This document shows, piece by piece, positions 1-19,029 of a stretch of 22,500 bases of DNA. Position numbers and translations under genes: made by a program. Source of the DNA: Methanobacterium formicicum (GTDB lineage Archaea; Methanobacteriota; Methanobacteria; Methanobacteriales; Methanobacteriaceae); contig NZ_JARVXG010000059.1 of the NCBI RefSeq assembly GCF_029848115.1, positions 147,501 to 170,000 of the forward strand, in the 5' to 3' direction. Every line of letters starts with the position of its first letter. The stretch's first letter is position 1. The notes under the pieces are model-generated. The model was not told the origin of the DNA, made no database searches, and saw only the letters and a program-made list of their open reading frames with translations.

Positions 1-2954
<2,954 letters not shown>

Positions 2955-3006
2955 GGCCACATTACAACCTATTTTGGGATTTAGGCCCATTTTGATGCTA
3001 TGCAGA

Positions 3007-3027
3007 GGAGTAACATCAATTTACTCC
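3007..3027 (+). terminator. Hairpin downstream of secG
   Basis: GGAGTAA (3007-3013) and TTACTCC (3021-3027) are a perfect 7-bp inverted repeat with a 7-base loop, 52 bases after the secG stop. A run of seven T residues follows at about 3064-3070. Archaeal termination depends mainly on oligo-T, so the hairpin may instead act as an mRNA end stabiliser. The separation of secG from purB is inferred. Confidence 0.4.
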
Positions 3028-3088
3028 CCTAATTAATTAAGGCCTAAGATTTTATTGGTAAAGTTTTTTTAAAAAGAAATTTATTGGA

Positions 3089-3097
3089 TTTTATATT
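3089..3097 (+). promoter_or_regulatory. Putative TATA box for purB
   Basis: TTTTATATT about 40 bases upstream of the purB ATG predicts a transcription start near 3115-3120, immediately before the AAGGAG Shine-Dalgarno at 3121-3126. Positional inference only. Confidence 0.35.
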
Positions 3098-3135
3098 TTA
3101 AGAGAGTTTAAGTAGATTTTAAGGAGTTTTAAAAC

Positions 3136-4485
<1,350 letters not shown>

Positions 4486-4522
4486 ACCTTCTTTAAAATA
4501 GAACCTATTCCAAATAACCTCT

Positions 4523-4549
4523 ATTTTTCCCTTATTTTTTTTATTTTTT
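4523..4549 (+). terminator. Oligo-T terminator after purB
   Basis: Several T-runs (five, eight and six residues) begin about 40 bases after the purB stop, with no strong hairpin. This is the typical intrinsic termination signal in euryarchaea. Confidence 0.45.
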
Positions 4550-4585
4550 CATATTTTGCTCCTTTTACACCTCTGGTAACGAAAA

Positions 4586-4596
4586 TTTAATATAAT
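4586..4596 (+). promoter_or_regulatory. Putative BRE/TATA for the triple-repeat membrane protein genes
   Basis: TTTAATATAAT, preceded by an A-rich CGAAAA that resembles a TFB recognition element, lies 48-58 bases before the ATG at 4644. The predicted start near 4619 leaves a leader of about 25 bases that carries GGAGGTGA. Confidence 0.4.
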
Positions 4597-4643
4597 ACCA
4601 ACAATAAACAATATTGATACTTATTATAAAGGGAGGTGAAAAA

Positions 4644-5561
<918 letters not shown>

Positions 5562-5586
5562 CACCCGGAAAAAATTATTTCCCCCA

Positions 5587-5599
5587 TTTTTTTATTTTT
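5587..5599 (+). terminator. Oligo-T terminator between paralogues A and B
   Basis: Two T-runs (seven and five residues) lie about 25 bases after the stop of paralogue A. With the separate TATA-like ACTTATAATAG near 5692-5702, they suggest that A and B can be transcribed independently. Confidence 0.35.
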
Positions 5600-5772
5600 C
5601 CCCAAAAAATCCCGAAATAAACAATCCAACACTTCTTTTAAAGAATTATTAAGGATGCAAATTACAGTGGGTTCTGGGAAAACTCCCTTCAGACTTATAA
5701 TAGATTAATAATAAATAGAATAACCATAATTATAGTGAATTTAAATAATTCTACATTGGGAGGTTAATTTAA

Positions 5773-6672
5773 ATGGAACAATTAAAGGAAATAAAATCTG
5801 TAGCCATTGTACCCTTCACTCTGATGTCCTCTTCAATATCAGCAGTTCTGGGACTTATATACGCAATAATATTAATCTTAATACTGGGAGTAGTGTCTGT
5901 TTTCCTACCAGCCGAAGCCAGTTTAATTTCTAGCCTTATGGCCACCATGGCTGTGGCTTTGATACTGGTTTTACCCGTGGGATCTTTCCTATTCAGTGTT
6001 GTATCTTCATTTGTTACCGCATTACTCTACAACTTACTGGTGCCCAAAATTGGGGGTATTAAGCTGGGAATGGTTGAAATGAAAGAGGTTAGGTCCATCC
6101 CGGTAATACCTGTATCTTTAATGTTATCCCTCATTTACACCATTCTCACCTTTTTGGTGATGTTGGTAGTAGCCCCTATCGTGGCTGTGTCCCTACAAGG
6201 TGCGGCATTAATATCAATCAGTGCCACTGCCGCCACGGGATTAGAGGGTTTAAGTGCCCTGGGAATAATTGGAATTATTATCATGGTCATTGGAGTACCC
6301 ATCCTGGTTCTGATATGTTCCTTTATATTCTCGGCCATCAGCGCCATCCTGTACAACATCTTGGCCCCTAAAATTGGTGGTGTGAGGCTGAAATTTTCCT
6401 CAAAAACTGGAAACATGTTTGAAATCAAAAAAATACCCCCATTACCCCTGGCCATAATAACCACCGTGGTGCTAACCATTGTAAACTTCATATTCGCCAT
6501 ACCCGCCTTAATCAGCTACTGTATCGCTGGAAATTTCGCAGGAGGATTAGGTTACTTCTTAGGGAACATTGTGGGGTCATTAATATTCACATTCATAATT
6601 TACTCCATAATGGCTCTCCTGTACAATTGTATGAGGCCTAAAATTGGTGGAGTGGAATTAGAATTGGAATAA
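5773..6672 (+). CDS. Membrane protein with three internal repeats (YNxxxPxxGG), paralogue B
   Basis: Function unknown. This 299-residue multi-spanning protein is a paralogue of the preceding gene. The N-termini match closely ([20 protein letters not shown] against IKEIKHIRAAPFTLMTSSIH). The three repeats close with [30 protein letters not shown] and [15 protein letters not shown]. Repeats 2 and 3 open with [11 protein letters not shown] and [10 protein letters not shown], again matching the same positions of paralogue A, so triplication came before the gene duplication. The last repeat ends three residues after the signature, as in A. The start ATG follows GGGAGGTT at 5758-5765. No soluble domain is present; a DUF3566-like identity is a suggestion needing an HMM test. 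Confidence 0.85.
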   Translation: MEQLKEIKSVAIVPFTLMSSSISAVLGLIYAIILILILGVVSVFLPAEASLISSLMATMAVALILVLPVGSFLFSVVSSFVTALLYNLLVPKIGGIKLGMVEMKEVRSIPVIPVSLMLSLIYTILTFLVMLVVAPIVAVSLQGAALISISATAATGLEGLSALGIIGIIIMVIGVPILVLICSFIFSAISAILYNILAPKIGGVRLKFSSKTGNMFEIKKIPPLPLAIITTVVLTIVNFIFAIPALISYCIAGNFAGGLGYFLGNIVGSLIFTFIIYSIMALLYNCMRPKIGGVELELE

Positions 6673-6726
6673 ACGGAACGGAAGGTTTCAAATCCCAGAT
6701 TTAAAGGCCTAAAAAACCTTTCCCCC

Positions 6727-6751
6727 TTTTTTCTTGAATTCTATTTTTTTT
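6727..6751 (+). terminator. Oligo-T terminator after paralogue B
   Basis: Runs of six and eight T residues, 55-80 bases after the stop of paralogue B, separate it from the unrelated phosphomevalonate dehydratase gene. Confidence 0.4.
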
Positions 6752-6835
6752 ATTAAAAGTGGAAATATCAAATGTGGAGAATTATTAAGGTAGAAAAACA
6801 ATGAATGATTGGAAAATAAAAAGGAACCATATACC

Positions 6836-7246
<411 letters not shown>

Positions 7247-7391
7247 TTCCCTAAAGATCAACAGTGCCAAAAATAACCATGCAAATGGGTTAAAAATTAG
7301 TTAAAATACAATTTGGGTCGAAAATACATTGGTTAAAAAGTCCCAATTTTGGTTAAAAATCCAGTTTATTCTAAAAACAGCCAAAAGAATA

Positions 7392-7422
7392 AAGGATTGA
7401 TTCCCTGTCTTAACCAATCCTT
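7392..7422. terminator. Hairpin between convergent genes
   Basis: AAGGATTG (7392-7399) and CAATCCTT (7415-7422) form a perfect 8-bp inverted repeat in the 194-bp gap between the convergent dehydratase and DUF5518-like genes. Its symmetric position suits a bidirectional terminator or 3'-end stabiliser. A second small repeat, TTGAT/ATCAA (7421-7440), overlaps it. Confidence 0.4.
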
Positions 7423-7440
7423 GATCTCTGGTAAAATCAA

Positions 7441-7851
<411 letters not shown>

Positions 7852-7894
7852 TAAAATCACCTCTTCCTATATTTTGAGATATTATCTTTTACCA

Positions 7895-8308
7895 TTATTC
7901 CTTTTTCTCAGTTTGTTCTGGGGGAACTTCCTCAGAACCTGGTTCTTCTGATATTTCTACATAATTTCGTCTTGTTTTTATAACCGAACCGATAATTCCA
8001 CCGCCCAGACCTAAAAGGACGTATATGGGTATTAATAATAAATAAAGAGTTATAAGAACACTGACTATCTCCTTAGAGAAACCGTATATGGCATATATCA
8101 GGAGAATGTAGATTACACCGGTTAAAAATCCCACCACCGAACCATGCATTGCACCATTCTTCACGTTCTCATTTACCAGATATCCGACTACAATGCTGGC
8201 CACTATCATGGCTATAATACCGCCAATAAAAGGCAGGACCAGCCCAAAAAGAAAGACCAGGACTAGGGCAAGGACTGTTCCAATGATAATATTTTTTTGA
8301 TCGATCAT
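7895..8308 (-). CDS. Small multi-spanning membrane protein, probable DUF5518 family (copy 3)
   Basis: Function unknown. The 137-residue product begins [19 protein letters not shown]. It carries the family core [21 protein letters not shown] after the first two helices, further helices ending in [12 protein letters not shown], and then a hydrophilic tail rich in Glu and Pro ([17 protein letters not shown]) that the two upstream paralogues lack. The ATG at 8308 follows GAAGGTT and aligns with the paralogues. An upstream in-frame ATG at 8389 has no ribosome binding site and would add a polar extension. It has its own TATA-like sequence and a palindrome upstream (8380-8397), so it probably begins a second transcript of the array. 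Confidence 0.82.
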   Translation of the reverse strand: MIDQKNIIIGTVLALVLVFLFGLVLPFIGGIIAMIVASIVVGYLVNENVKNGAMHGSVVGFLTGVIYILLIYAIYGFSKEIVSVLITLYLLLIPIYVLLGLGGGIIGSVIKTRRNYVEISEEPGSEEVPPEQTEKKE

Positions 8309-8340
8309 GTTTAAACCTTCAGTAGTACACTCACTAAACA

Positions 8341-8397
<57 letters not shown>

Positions 8398-8476
8398 GGA
8401 ATCTATATAAAAATAAAGGAACCCAGTGTGAAAAATAAAGAAAAATAGGGGAAAGTTTATTAAACTGTGAACTTTT

Positions 8477-8839
8477 CTATGCTTCTCCTTTTATTAAAGC
8501 ACCTACGGCCCCTCCAATGGCCATCATGATCATGACCCCGAAGAAGGCTATAAACAGGAACAGTGAAGTCAGGGTGGCTGCGGCAAATCCTATTAATCCC
8601 AGGATAAGGGTTCCGAATATGAGCAATAAAATAGACAATACAATGGCCCCGAATAAACCGGATATCGCTCCATTAGCTAAACCATTACCGGCACTTCCAC
8701 CGGCCATGTAACCGACCACTATTCCCGCCAGGAGTAAACCTATAATTGAACCCACTGCCGGTATAATCAGGCCAAAAATGGCCCCTAATATTATGGATAA
8801 GATGAATCCTACGATTACTGCTCCCCAGTCAATGTCCAT
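8477..8839 (-). CDS. Small multi-spanning membrane protein, probable DUF5518 family (copy 2)
   Basis: Function unknown. The 120-residue Gly/Ile/Leu-rich membrane protein begins [12 protein letters not shown]. It has the core [20 protein letters not shown] near residues 41-60 and ends [12 protein letters not shown], nearly the same as the end of copy 1. The start follows AGAGGTGA five bases upstream. The gap to copy 1 is 59 bases in the same direction, so the two are probably one transcript. About four helices are expected. The glycine pattern suggests tightly packed helices, but no transport or catalytic residue can be identified. Confidence 0.85.
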   Translation of the reverse strand: MDIDWGAVIVGFILSIILGAIFGLIIPAVGSIIGLLLAGIVVGYMAGGSAGNGLANGAISGLFGAIVLSILLLIFGTLILGLIGFAAATLTSLFLFIAFFGVMIMMAIGGAVGALIKGEA

Positions 8840-8898
8840 TATTTCACCTCTTGTAAAAATAAAAAAAATAAATAAAGAAATAGAAAAATGGTGTTTTT

Positions 8899-11092
<2,194 letters not shown>

Positions 11093-11169
11093 AACCATGA
11101 ACTATGAATATTCATAGATCAGAGGAGTTAAAAAATCAAATAGAATCAAATTCCAAAGGCAGGATTAAC

Positions 11170-13614
<2,445 letters not shown>

Positions 13615-13686
13615 AGAGATAGTTCTTAAAAAATAATAAACAGGAACTCCAGATAAAATTGAAGCGATTAAATAGGAGTGATGAAG

Positions 13687-13833
<147 letters not shown>

Positions 13834-13861
13834 GAAACCATTATTTTTCTTCAAAACCTTC

Positions 13862-13869
13862 TTTTTTTT
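13862..13869 (+). terminator. Oligo-T terminator after copA-YHS
   Basis: A run of eight T residues about 30 bases after the YHS stop, flanked by A-rich sequence that could pair with it. Confidence 0.45.
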
Positions 13870-13990
13870 GAAAAACTTTAACTTTTCTAGATAATACTTT
13901 AAATTATTTTTAGTTTTAACTTATTTTTAGAACCTTGAACCTATTTTAGAACTGAACTATCTTACGAAACCATAATTTTAGATAAATTAC

Positions 13991-14017
13991 TGAGGGGGCA
14001 CCCCTCAATTTGAGGGG
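13991..14017. repeat. Three-segment alternative hairpin
   Basis: TGAGGGG (13991-13997), then CCCCTCA (14001-14007), then TGAGGGG again (14011-14017), separated by GCA and ATT. The middle segment is a perfect complement of both outer ones, so two mutually exclusive 7-bp, 3-base-loop hairpins are possible. The segments are G+C-rich in otherwise A+T-rich DNA. Function unknown. Confidence 0.7.
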
Positions 14018-14170
14018 TAACCTAACATATAACCCCATATTCCATGTGACTTTGGTAAGAGCATGGGAGAAGTAAAAAAATTATTAAAAAAAGTACAAAG
14101 GACTATAGTTTTCAAATCTATGTTTTTTTACCACATAAGGTAGGTAAAATGGATAAATTTCCACTTACCA

Positions 14171-14184
14171 CGATGTAAACATCG
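14171..14184. repeat. Short inverted repeat downstream of the 31-aa gene
   Basis: CGATGT and ACATCG around a two-base AA centre. It lies 25 bases beyond the stop of the minus-strand small gene and next to a GGG-A6-CCC element, so it could belong to that gene's 3' end. Confidence 0.4.
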
Positions 14185-14187
14185 TTA

Positions 14188-14199
14188 GGGAAAAAACCC
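14188..14199 (-). terminator. Putative terminator of the truD / 31-aa transcript
   Basis: On the minus strand GGG-T6-CCC follows the small-gene stop by about ten bases. The T-run is the likely archaeal terminator; the flanking GGG/CCC can pair. Confidence 0.35.
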
Positions 14200-14208
14200 G
14201 CAGTTTTT

Positions 14209-14304
14209 CTATTTTTTCTGATTAAATCTGTTGTAGACCATTAAAAGCAGAAGGGCTATTAACATCCCTCCAATAGCACCTAAAATAGCGTTTAAAATAT
14301 TCAC
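14209..14304 (-). CDS. 31-aa single-helix membrane protein
   Basis: Function unknown. The frame starts with GTG at 14304 and ends with TAG at 14209. The product begins MNILNAILGAIGGMLIALLL, has one hydrophobic helix over about residues 3-23, and ends in a basic polar tail (YNRFNQKK), so the tail is predicted to be cytoplasmic. Support: AAGGAG lies nine bases upstream, there is an oligo-T terminator just downstream, and it lies 80 bases after the truD stop in the same direction, so it could be the second gene of a truD transcript. The AIGGxxIA pattern recalls small glycine-zipper membrane proteins. It is shorter than most gene callers accept, and its reality depends on conservation in relatives. 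Confidence 0.55.
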   Translation of the reverse strand: MNILNAILGAIGGMLIALLLLMVYNRFNQKK

Positions 14305-14383
14305 TGTATCCTACTCCTTAATAAACGTTTATTTTGAATCTATTTACATTATTAGAGTCTCTCGAACCATTTTAAGAGCTTCC

Positions 14384-15655
<1,272 letters not shown>

Positions 15656-15694
15656 TCTTCTTAAAAATATCTGTATAAAAATAAATTATATTCG

Positions 15695-15728
15695 ATCTTA
15701 ACTTCATTTTTTTATATGCAGTTAAGAT
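15695..15728 (+). promoter_or_regulatory. 9-bp inverted repeat flanking the hisF TATA box
   Basis: ATCTTAACT (15695-15703) and AGTTAAGAT (15720-15728) are perfect complements and enclose the TATA-like TTTTTTATATG. The half-site centres are about 25 bp apart. A dimeric regulator bound here could block TBP access to hisF and perhaps also affect the divergent truD promoter. Function is inferred from geometry. Confidence 0.45.
15709..15718 (+). promoter_or_regulatory. Putative TATA box for hisF
   Basis: TTTTTATATG, 42-51 bases upstream of the hisF ATG, predicts a transcription start near 15738-15742 and a leader of about 20 bases containing AAGGGGG. Confidence 0.45.
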
Positions 15729-15754
15729 AATAATCATATTGCCTTTGAAGGGGG

Positions 15755-16527
<773 letters not shown>

Positions 16528-16596
16528 GTTCTAAATTCAATAAACCATGGTATTTGCATTGGATATACCAACTCTCACCCGGCAATTTATCACCCA

Positions 16597-16605
16597 TTTT
16601 TTTTT
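16597..16605 (+). terminator. Oligo-T terminator after hisF
   Basis: Nine consecutive T residues, 70 bases after the hisF stop, followed by further T-rich sequence. Confidence 0.45.
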
Positions 16606-16661
16606 AAAATATTTTTCTGTTCCTATTTTTTTAAATAAAACCTCAGCCAATAATTCGAATT

Positions 16662-16699
16662 TTATAAACTGTCAAAAAATCCATAAATATAGTTTATAA
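16662..16699 (+). repeat. 9-bp inverted repeat TTATAAACT / AGTTTATAA
   Basis: Perfect complementary arms at 16662-16670 and 16691-16699 with a 20-base A-rich spacer. Each arm is itself TATA-like, so it may be a bidirectional or tandem promoter element rather than an operator. Confidence 0.4.
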
Positions 16700-16707
16700 C
16701 CATGTTC

Positions 16708-16760
16708 CGGGAGTAATTAAGGTTTAGTAATTGCTTAAGCAATTTAAACTTACTATCCCG
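16708..16760. repeat. Long imperfect palindrome
   Basis: The core AATTGCTTAAGCAATT (16729-16744) is a perfect 16-bp palindrome. Outside it pair GTTTA (16722-16726) with TAAAC (16745-16749), GTAA (16713-16716) with TTAC (16750-16753), and CGGGA (16708-16712) with TCCCG (16756-16760), with small bulges of two to five bases. As RNA this is a hairpin of about 20 bp; as DNA it is a dyad operator. It ends 27 bases before the TATA box at 16788. Confidence 0.6.
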
Positions 16761-16787
16761 TCCACTTTAGTCCCATGAAGAGTATAG

Positions 16788-16795
16788 TTTATATA
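16788..16795 (+). promoter_or_regulatory. TATA box of the M14-like gene
   Basis: TTTATATA, a consensus archaeal TATA box, 38-45 bases before the GTG start. The predicted transcription start is near 16817, giving a leader of about 16 bases that contains GGGGCGGTG. Confidence 0.55.
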
Positions 16796-16832
16796 TGGCC
16801 AGGGATAGACATCTTTCCAATGGGGCGGTGCA

Positions 16833-17615
16833 GTGAAGGCTAAATTTACGGTTTTGAAAAAGAAGATGGAAGGTCTAAAAAATAAAATAAGGGACCATCC
16901 ACATCATCAACTCATTCTAGGAATATTTACAGTTTTATGTTTATTCATGGTAATGATTCCCCTCTATAATGTTTATTCTGCAGAAGAGCCTTCACCAACA
17001 CCCATCGTAACCAGCGTCGTGCTGGGAAATGAGTCATATGGAACTGTGGCTAAAATTGGACCCTACGGGAACGTCAGTTCTCCAGTGAAAGTGGCTTACA
17101 TACTGGGAGAACATCCCCGTGAACACGTTGCCCACAAAGCCCTAGGAGAAAATATCAAAGAGAACTCCCAGTCTCTAAAATACTGTTATTACCTTTATTA
17201 CATTAACGTCACCAAATATGCTTCTGATTTTTCAAAAGGGAGAATGAACGGACAAGTACTTTCCAATAAATACGTGGTTCCGGATATTGCCCAGGAAAGC
17301 TTCTCCCTGGCCATTGATGTTCACGGTACAGATGGAGAATACTCCAAAAGGGTGTTTTTATTCACCCCCCTACCCAAGGGCACCTCACTGGACATCGCCC
17401 ATAACCTAACTAACCTGGTGGAAGGTGTTCCCTACTATTCTGCACCCAATCCCAGTAGCACTGCCTATACTACCATCCCATTAATCAAGAAAGGAGTTCC
17501 GGCTATTGTTTACGAGTCATTCACTGCCCAACCCTACAATTTGGTGAAGGAACAGAATAGAAAATTCATTTTAGGGGTGGATGAACTTAATCTAGAGGCT
17601 AATCCCTGTTATTAA
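16833..17615 (+). CDS. Membrane-anchored, M14/AstE-like metallopeptidase homologue
   Basis: A 260-residue protein with a basic N-terminus, one membrane helix (about residues 28-48) and an outer domain. The outer domain shows a zinc-carboxypeptidase pattern: H94 and E97 in GEHPREH (HxxE), H164 in AIDVHGTDG, and a candidate catalytic glutamate E228 in AIVYESF. The spacing is closer to the AstE/aspartoacylase branch of M14 than to pancreatic carboxypeptidases. This suggests a cell-surface amide hydrolase, perhaps acting on envelope or exogenous peptides; the substrate is unknown. Asn-x-Thr/Ser sites (NES, NVS, NVT, NLT) allow surface glycosylation. The GTG start follows GGGGCGGTG. Four metal/catalytic positions are in order, but overall similarity was not tested. 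Confidence 0.65.
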   Translation: MKAKFTVLKKKMEGLKNKIRDHPHHQLILGIFTVLCLFMVMIPLYNVYSAEEPSPTPIVTSVVLGNESYGTVAKIGPYGNVSSPVKVAYILGEHPREHVAHKALGENIKENSQSLKYCYYLYYINVTKYASDFSKGRMNGQVLSNKYVVPDIAQESFSLAIDVHGTDGEYSKRVFLFTPLPKGTSLDIAHNLTNLVEGVPYYSAPNPSSTAYTTIPLIKKGVPAIVYESFTAQPYNLVKEQNRKFILGVDELNLEANPCY

Positions 17616-17657
17616 GATAATAAGTGACTATCCCTATGGGCTTAAGGTTAGCAAACC

Positions 17658-17666
17658 TATAAATAT
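17658..17666 (+). promoter_or_regulatory. TATA box of the HTH/Fe-S regulator gene
   Basis: TATAAATAT, 44-52 bases before the ATG. The predicted transcription start near 17684-17690 falls inside the inverted repeat at 17680-17698. Confidence 0.55.
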
Positions 17667-17679
17667 GAAGCAATGATTA

Positions 17680-17698
17680 ATGTGTAATTGATACACAT
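17680..17698 (+). promoter_or_regulatory. 19-bp inverted repeat, putative operator
   Basis: ATGTGTA, a five-base ATTGA centre, then TACACAT: a perfect 7+5+7 inverted repeat, 14 bases after the TATA box and ending just before the GGTGA Shine-Dalgarno. It covers the predicted transcription start. As the gene itself encodes an HTH protein, autorepression is the simple reading. The sequence shows the repeat; binding is inferred. Confidence 0.6.
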
Positions 17699-17708
17699 GG
17701 TGAATTAT

Positions 17709-18174
<466 letters not shown>

Positions 18175-18302
18175 TCTACTTACTTTTCACTCTATCCCTC
18201 TCTTTTAAAAATCCTCTTTAATTATAAATAGTTAAAAACGATTTACACACCACAAAAGGGAACCGGACAGCCCCCGAGAACTATTACCAAATTAAGATAA
18301 AC

Positions 18303-18311
18303 ATAAATATT
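18303..18311 (+). promoter_or_regulatory. Putative TATA box for the zinc-ribbon membrane protein
   Basis: ATAAATATT, about 47-55 bases before the ATG, predicts a transcription start near 18332. Confidence 0.35.
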
Positions 18312-18357
18312 CTCAACCCTAAAAATTAAAATAACTATTCTAAAAAGGGTGGATAAG

Positions 18358-18918
18358 ATGATTTGTCCTAAATGTAGACATGAAAATCAGGATGATGCCG
18401 CTATCTGCGAGTTTTGTGGTGAAACGTTGAAGGTTAAACAACCTCCTAAAAAGTCTGATAGCAAAAAGGATGATGGTTTTTCCATTGGAAACCTTAAATT
18501 AATTTTTATAGGAATTATAATCCTGTTCATAGTTACAGTTGCCCTATTGTGGCCCAGTACCTCGGTGAATATAAATAGTACTGATTCTTTCCTTTCCACC
18601 CAGGCATCCTGGAATCAGATCGCAGTTTACAATGGAACTTCTGATGATGTAATGTCCTTTCAGATTAAAGGGAAGAAAATGAAGGTTTACCTAACTGCTC
18701 AGCCCTTATCTCCAGAAACCAGTTTAAAGTGCCAGATCTACGGATCCAGTGGAGCTACATCGGGCGATGATCTGGCCTGGAATGGAGGGGATACATCCCC
18801 CAAAACCATGAGTCTGCAACATCAGACCAGTCCGGGAAATTACATGGTTAACATTGATATCCCCGATTTTCCTGCTAATCAGGTACAGTGGACTGTGCAG
18901 GTATTTGATTATTATTAA
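18358..18918 (+). CDS. Zinc-ribbon, single-pass membrane protein with an extracytoplasmic domain
   Basis: Function unknown. This 186-residue protein has three parts. The N-terminal zinc ribbon has C3, C6, C17 and C20 (MICPKCRHEN...AICEFCGE). A Lys-rich linker leads to one helix at about residues 48-68 (LKLIFIGIIILFIVTVALLW). The outer domain of about 115 residues is rich in Ser, Thr and Gln and probably beta-type. The ribbon is predicted inside the cell and the domain outside. Zinc-ribbon plus helix architectures are frequent in methanogen membrane proteins of unknown role. The ATG at 18358 follows AGGGTGG by seven bases; a GTG at 18349 overlaps the Shine-Dalgarno. It is flanked by its own promoter, so it is probably monocistronic. 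Confidence 0.8.
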   Translation: MICPKCRHENQDDAAICEFCGETLKVKQPPKKSDSKKDDGFSIGNLKLIFIGIIILFIVTVALLWPSTSVNINSTDSFLSTQASWNQIAVYNGTSDDVMSFQIKGKKMKVYLTAQPLSPETSLKCQIYGSSGATSGDDLAWNGGDTSPKTMSLQHQTSPGNYMVNIDIPDFPANQVQWTVQVFDYY

Positions 18919-19029
18919 TCCCATGGTAAAGGCATTTAAATTTAAAACTGGATCCAATCCAAGAATCAATATTCCCTGCACCTATTTCCACCCACCAATT
19001 ACCCGGAAAAAATAAATGCCCATTTACTC

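Larger units (their letters stand above)
13834..14208. other. 375-bp structured non-coding region between convergent genes
   Basis: Gene-free gap between the YHS gene (+) and the 31-residue protein gene (-). It contains an oligo-T run for the plus-strand genes (13862-13869), the three-segment hairpin set at 13991-14017, CCATG/CATGG (about 14042-14066), TTTTACC/GGTAAAA with a 10-base loop (14126-14149), the 14-bp inverted repeat at 14171-14184, and GGG-A6-CCC at 14188-14199. This density of inverted repeats is higher than in other gaps here. No ORF with a ribosome binding site was found. Confidence 0.45.
16528..16832. other. 305-bp promoter-rich intergenic region
   Basis: Holds the hisF oligo-T terminator (16597-16605), a 9-bp inverted repeat TTATAAACT/AGTTTATAA (16662-16699), the long imperfect palindrome at 16708-16760, and the TATA box of the next gene. 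The 11-mer TATAGTTTATA occurs twice, at 16688-16698 and 16783-16793, so there may be two promoters 95 bases apart. No ORF with a ribosome binding site was seen. Confidence 0.5.

Noticed and set aside
7288..7360. Three copies of GGTTAAAAA (7288, 7331, 7351) and a near copy at 7300
   Set aside because: Irregular spacing and low complexity in an A+T-rich gap; too short for a CRISPR or iteron array. Probably drift, though it lies beside the convergent terminator.
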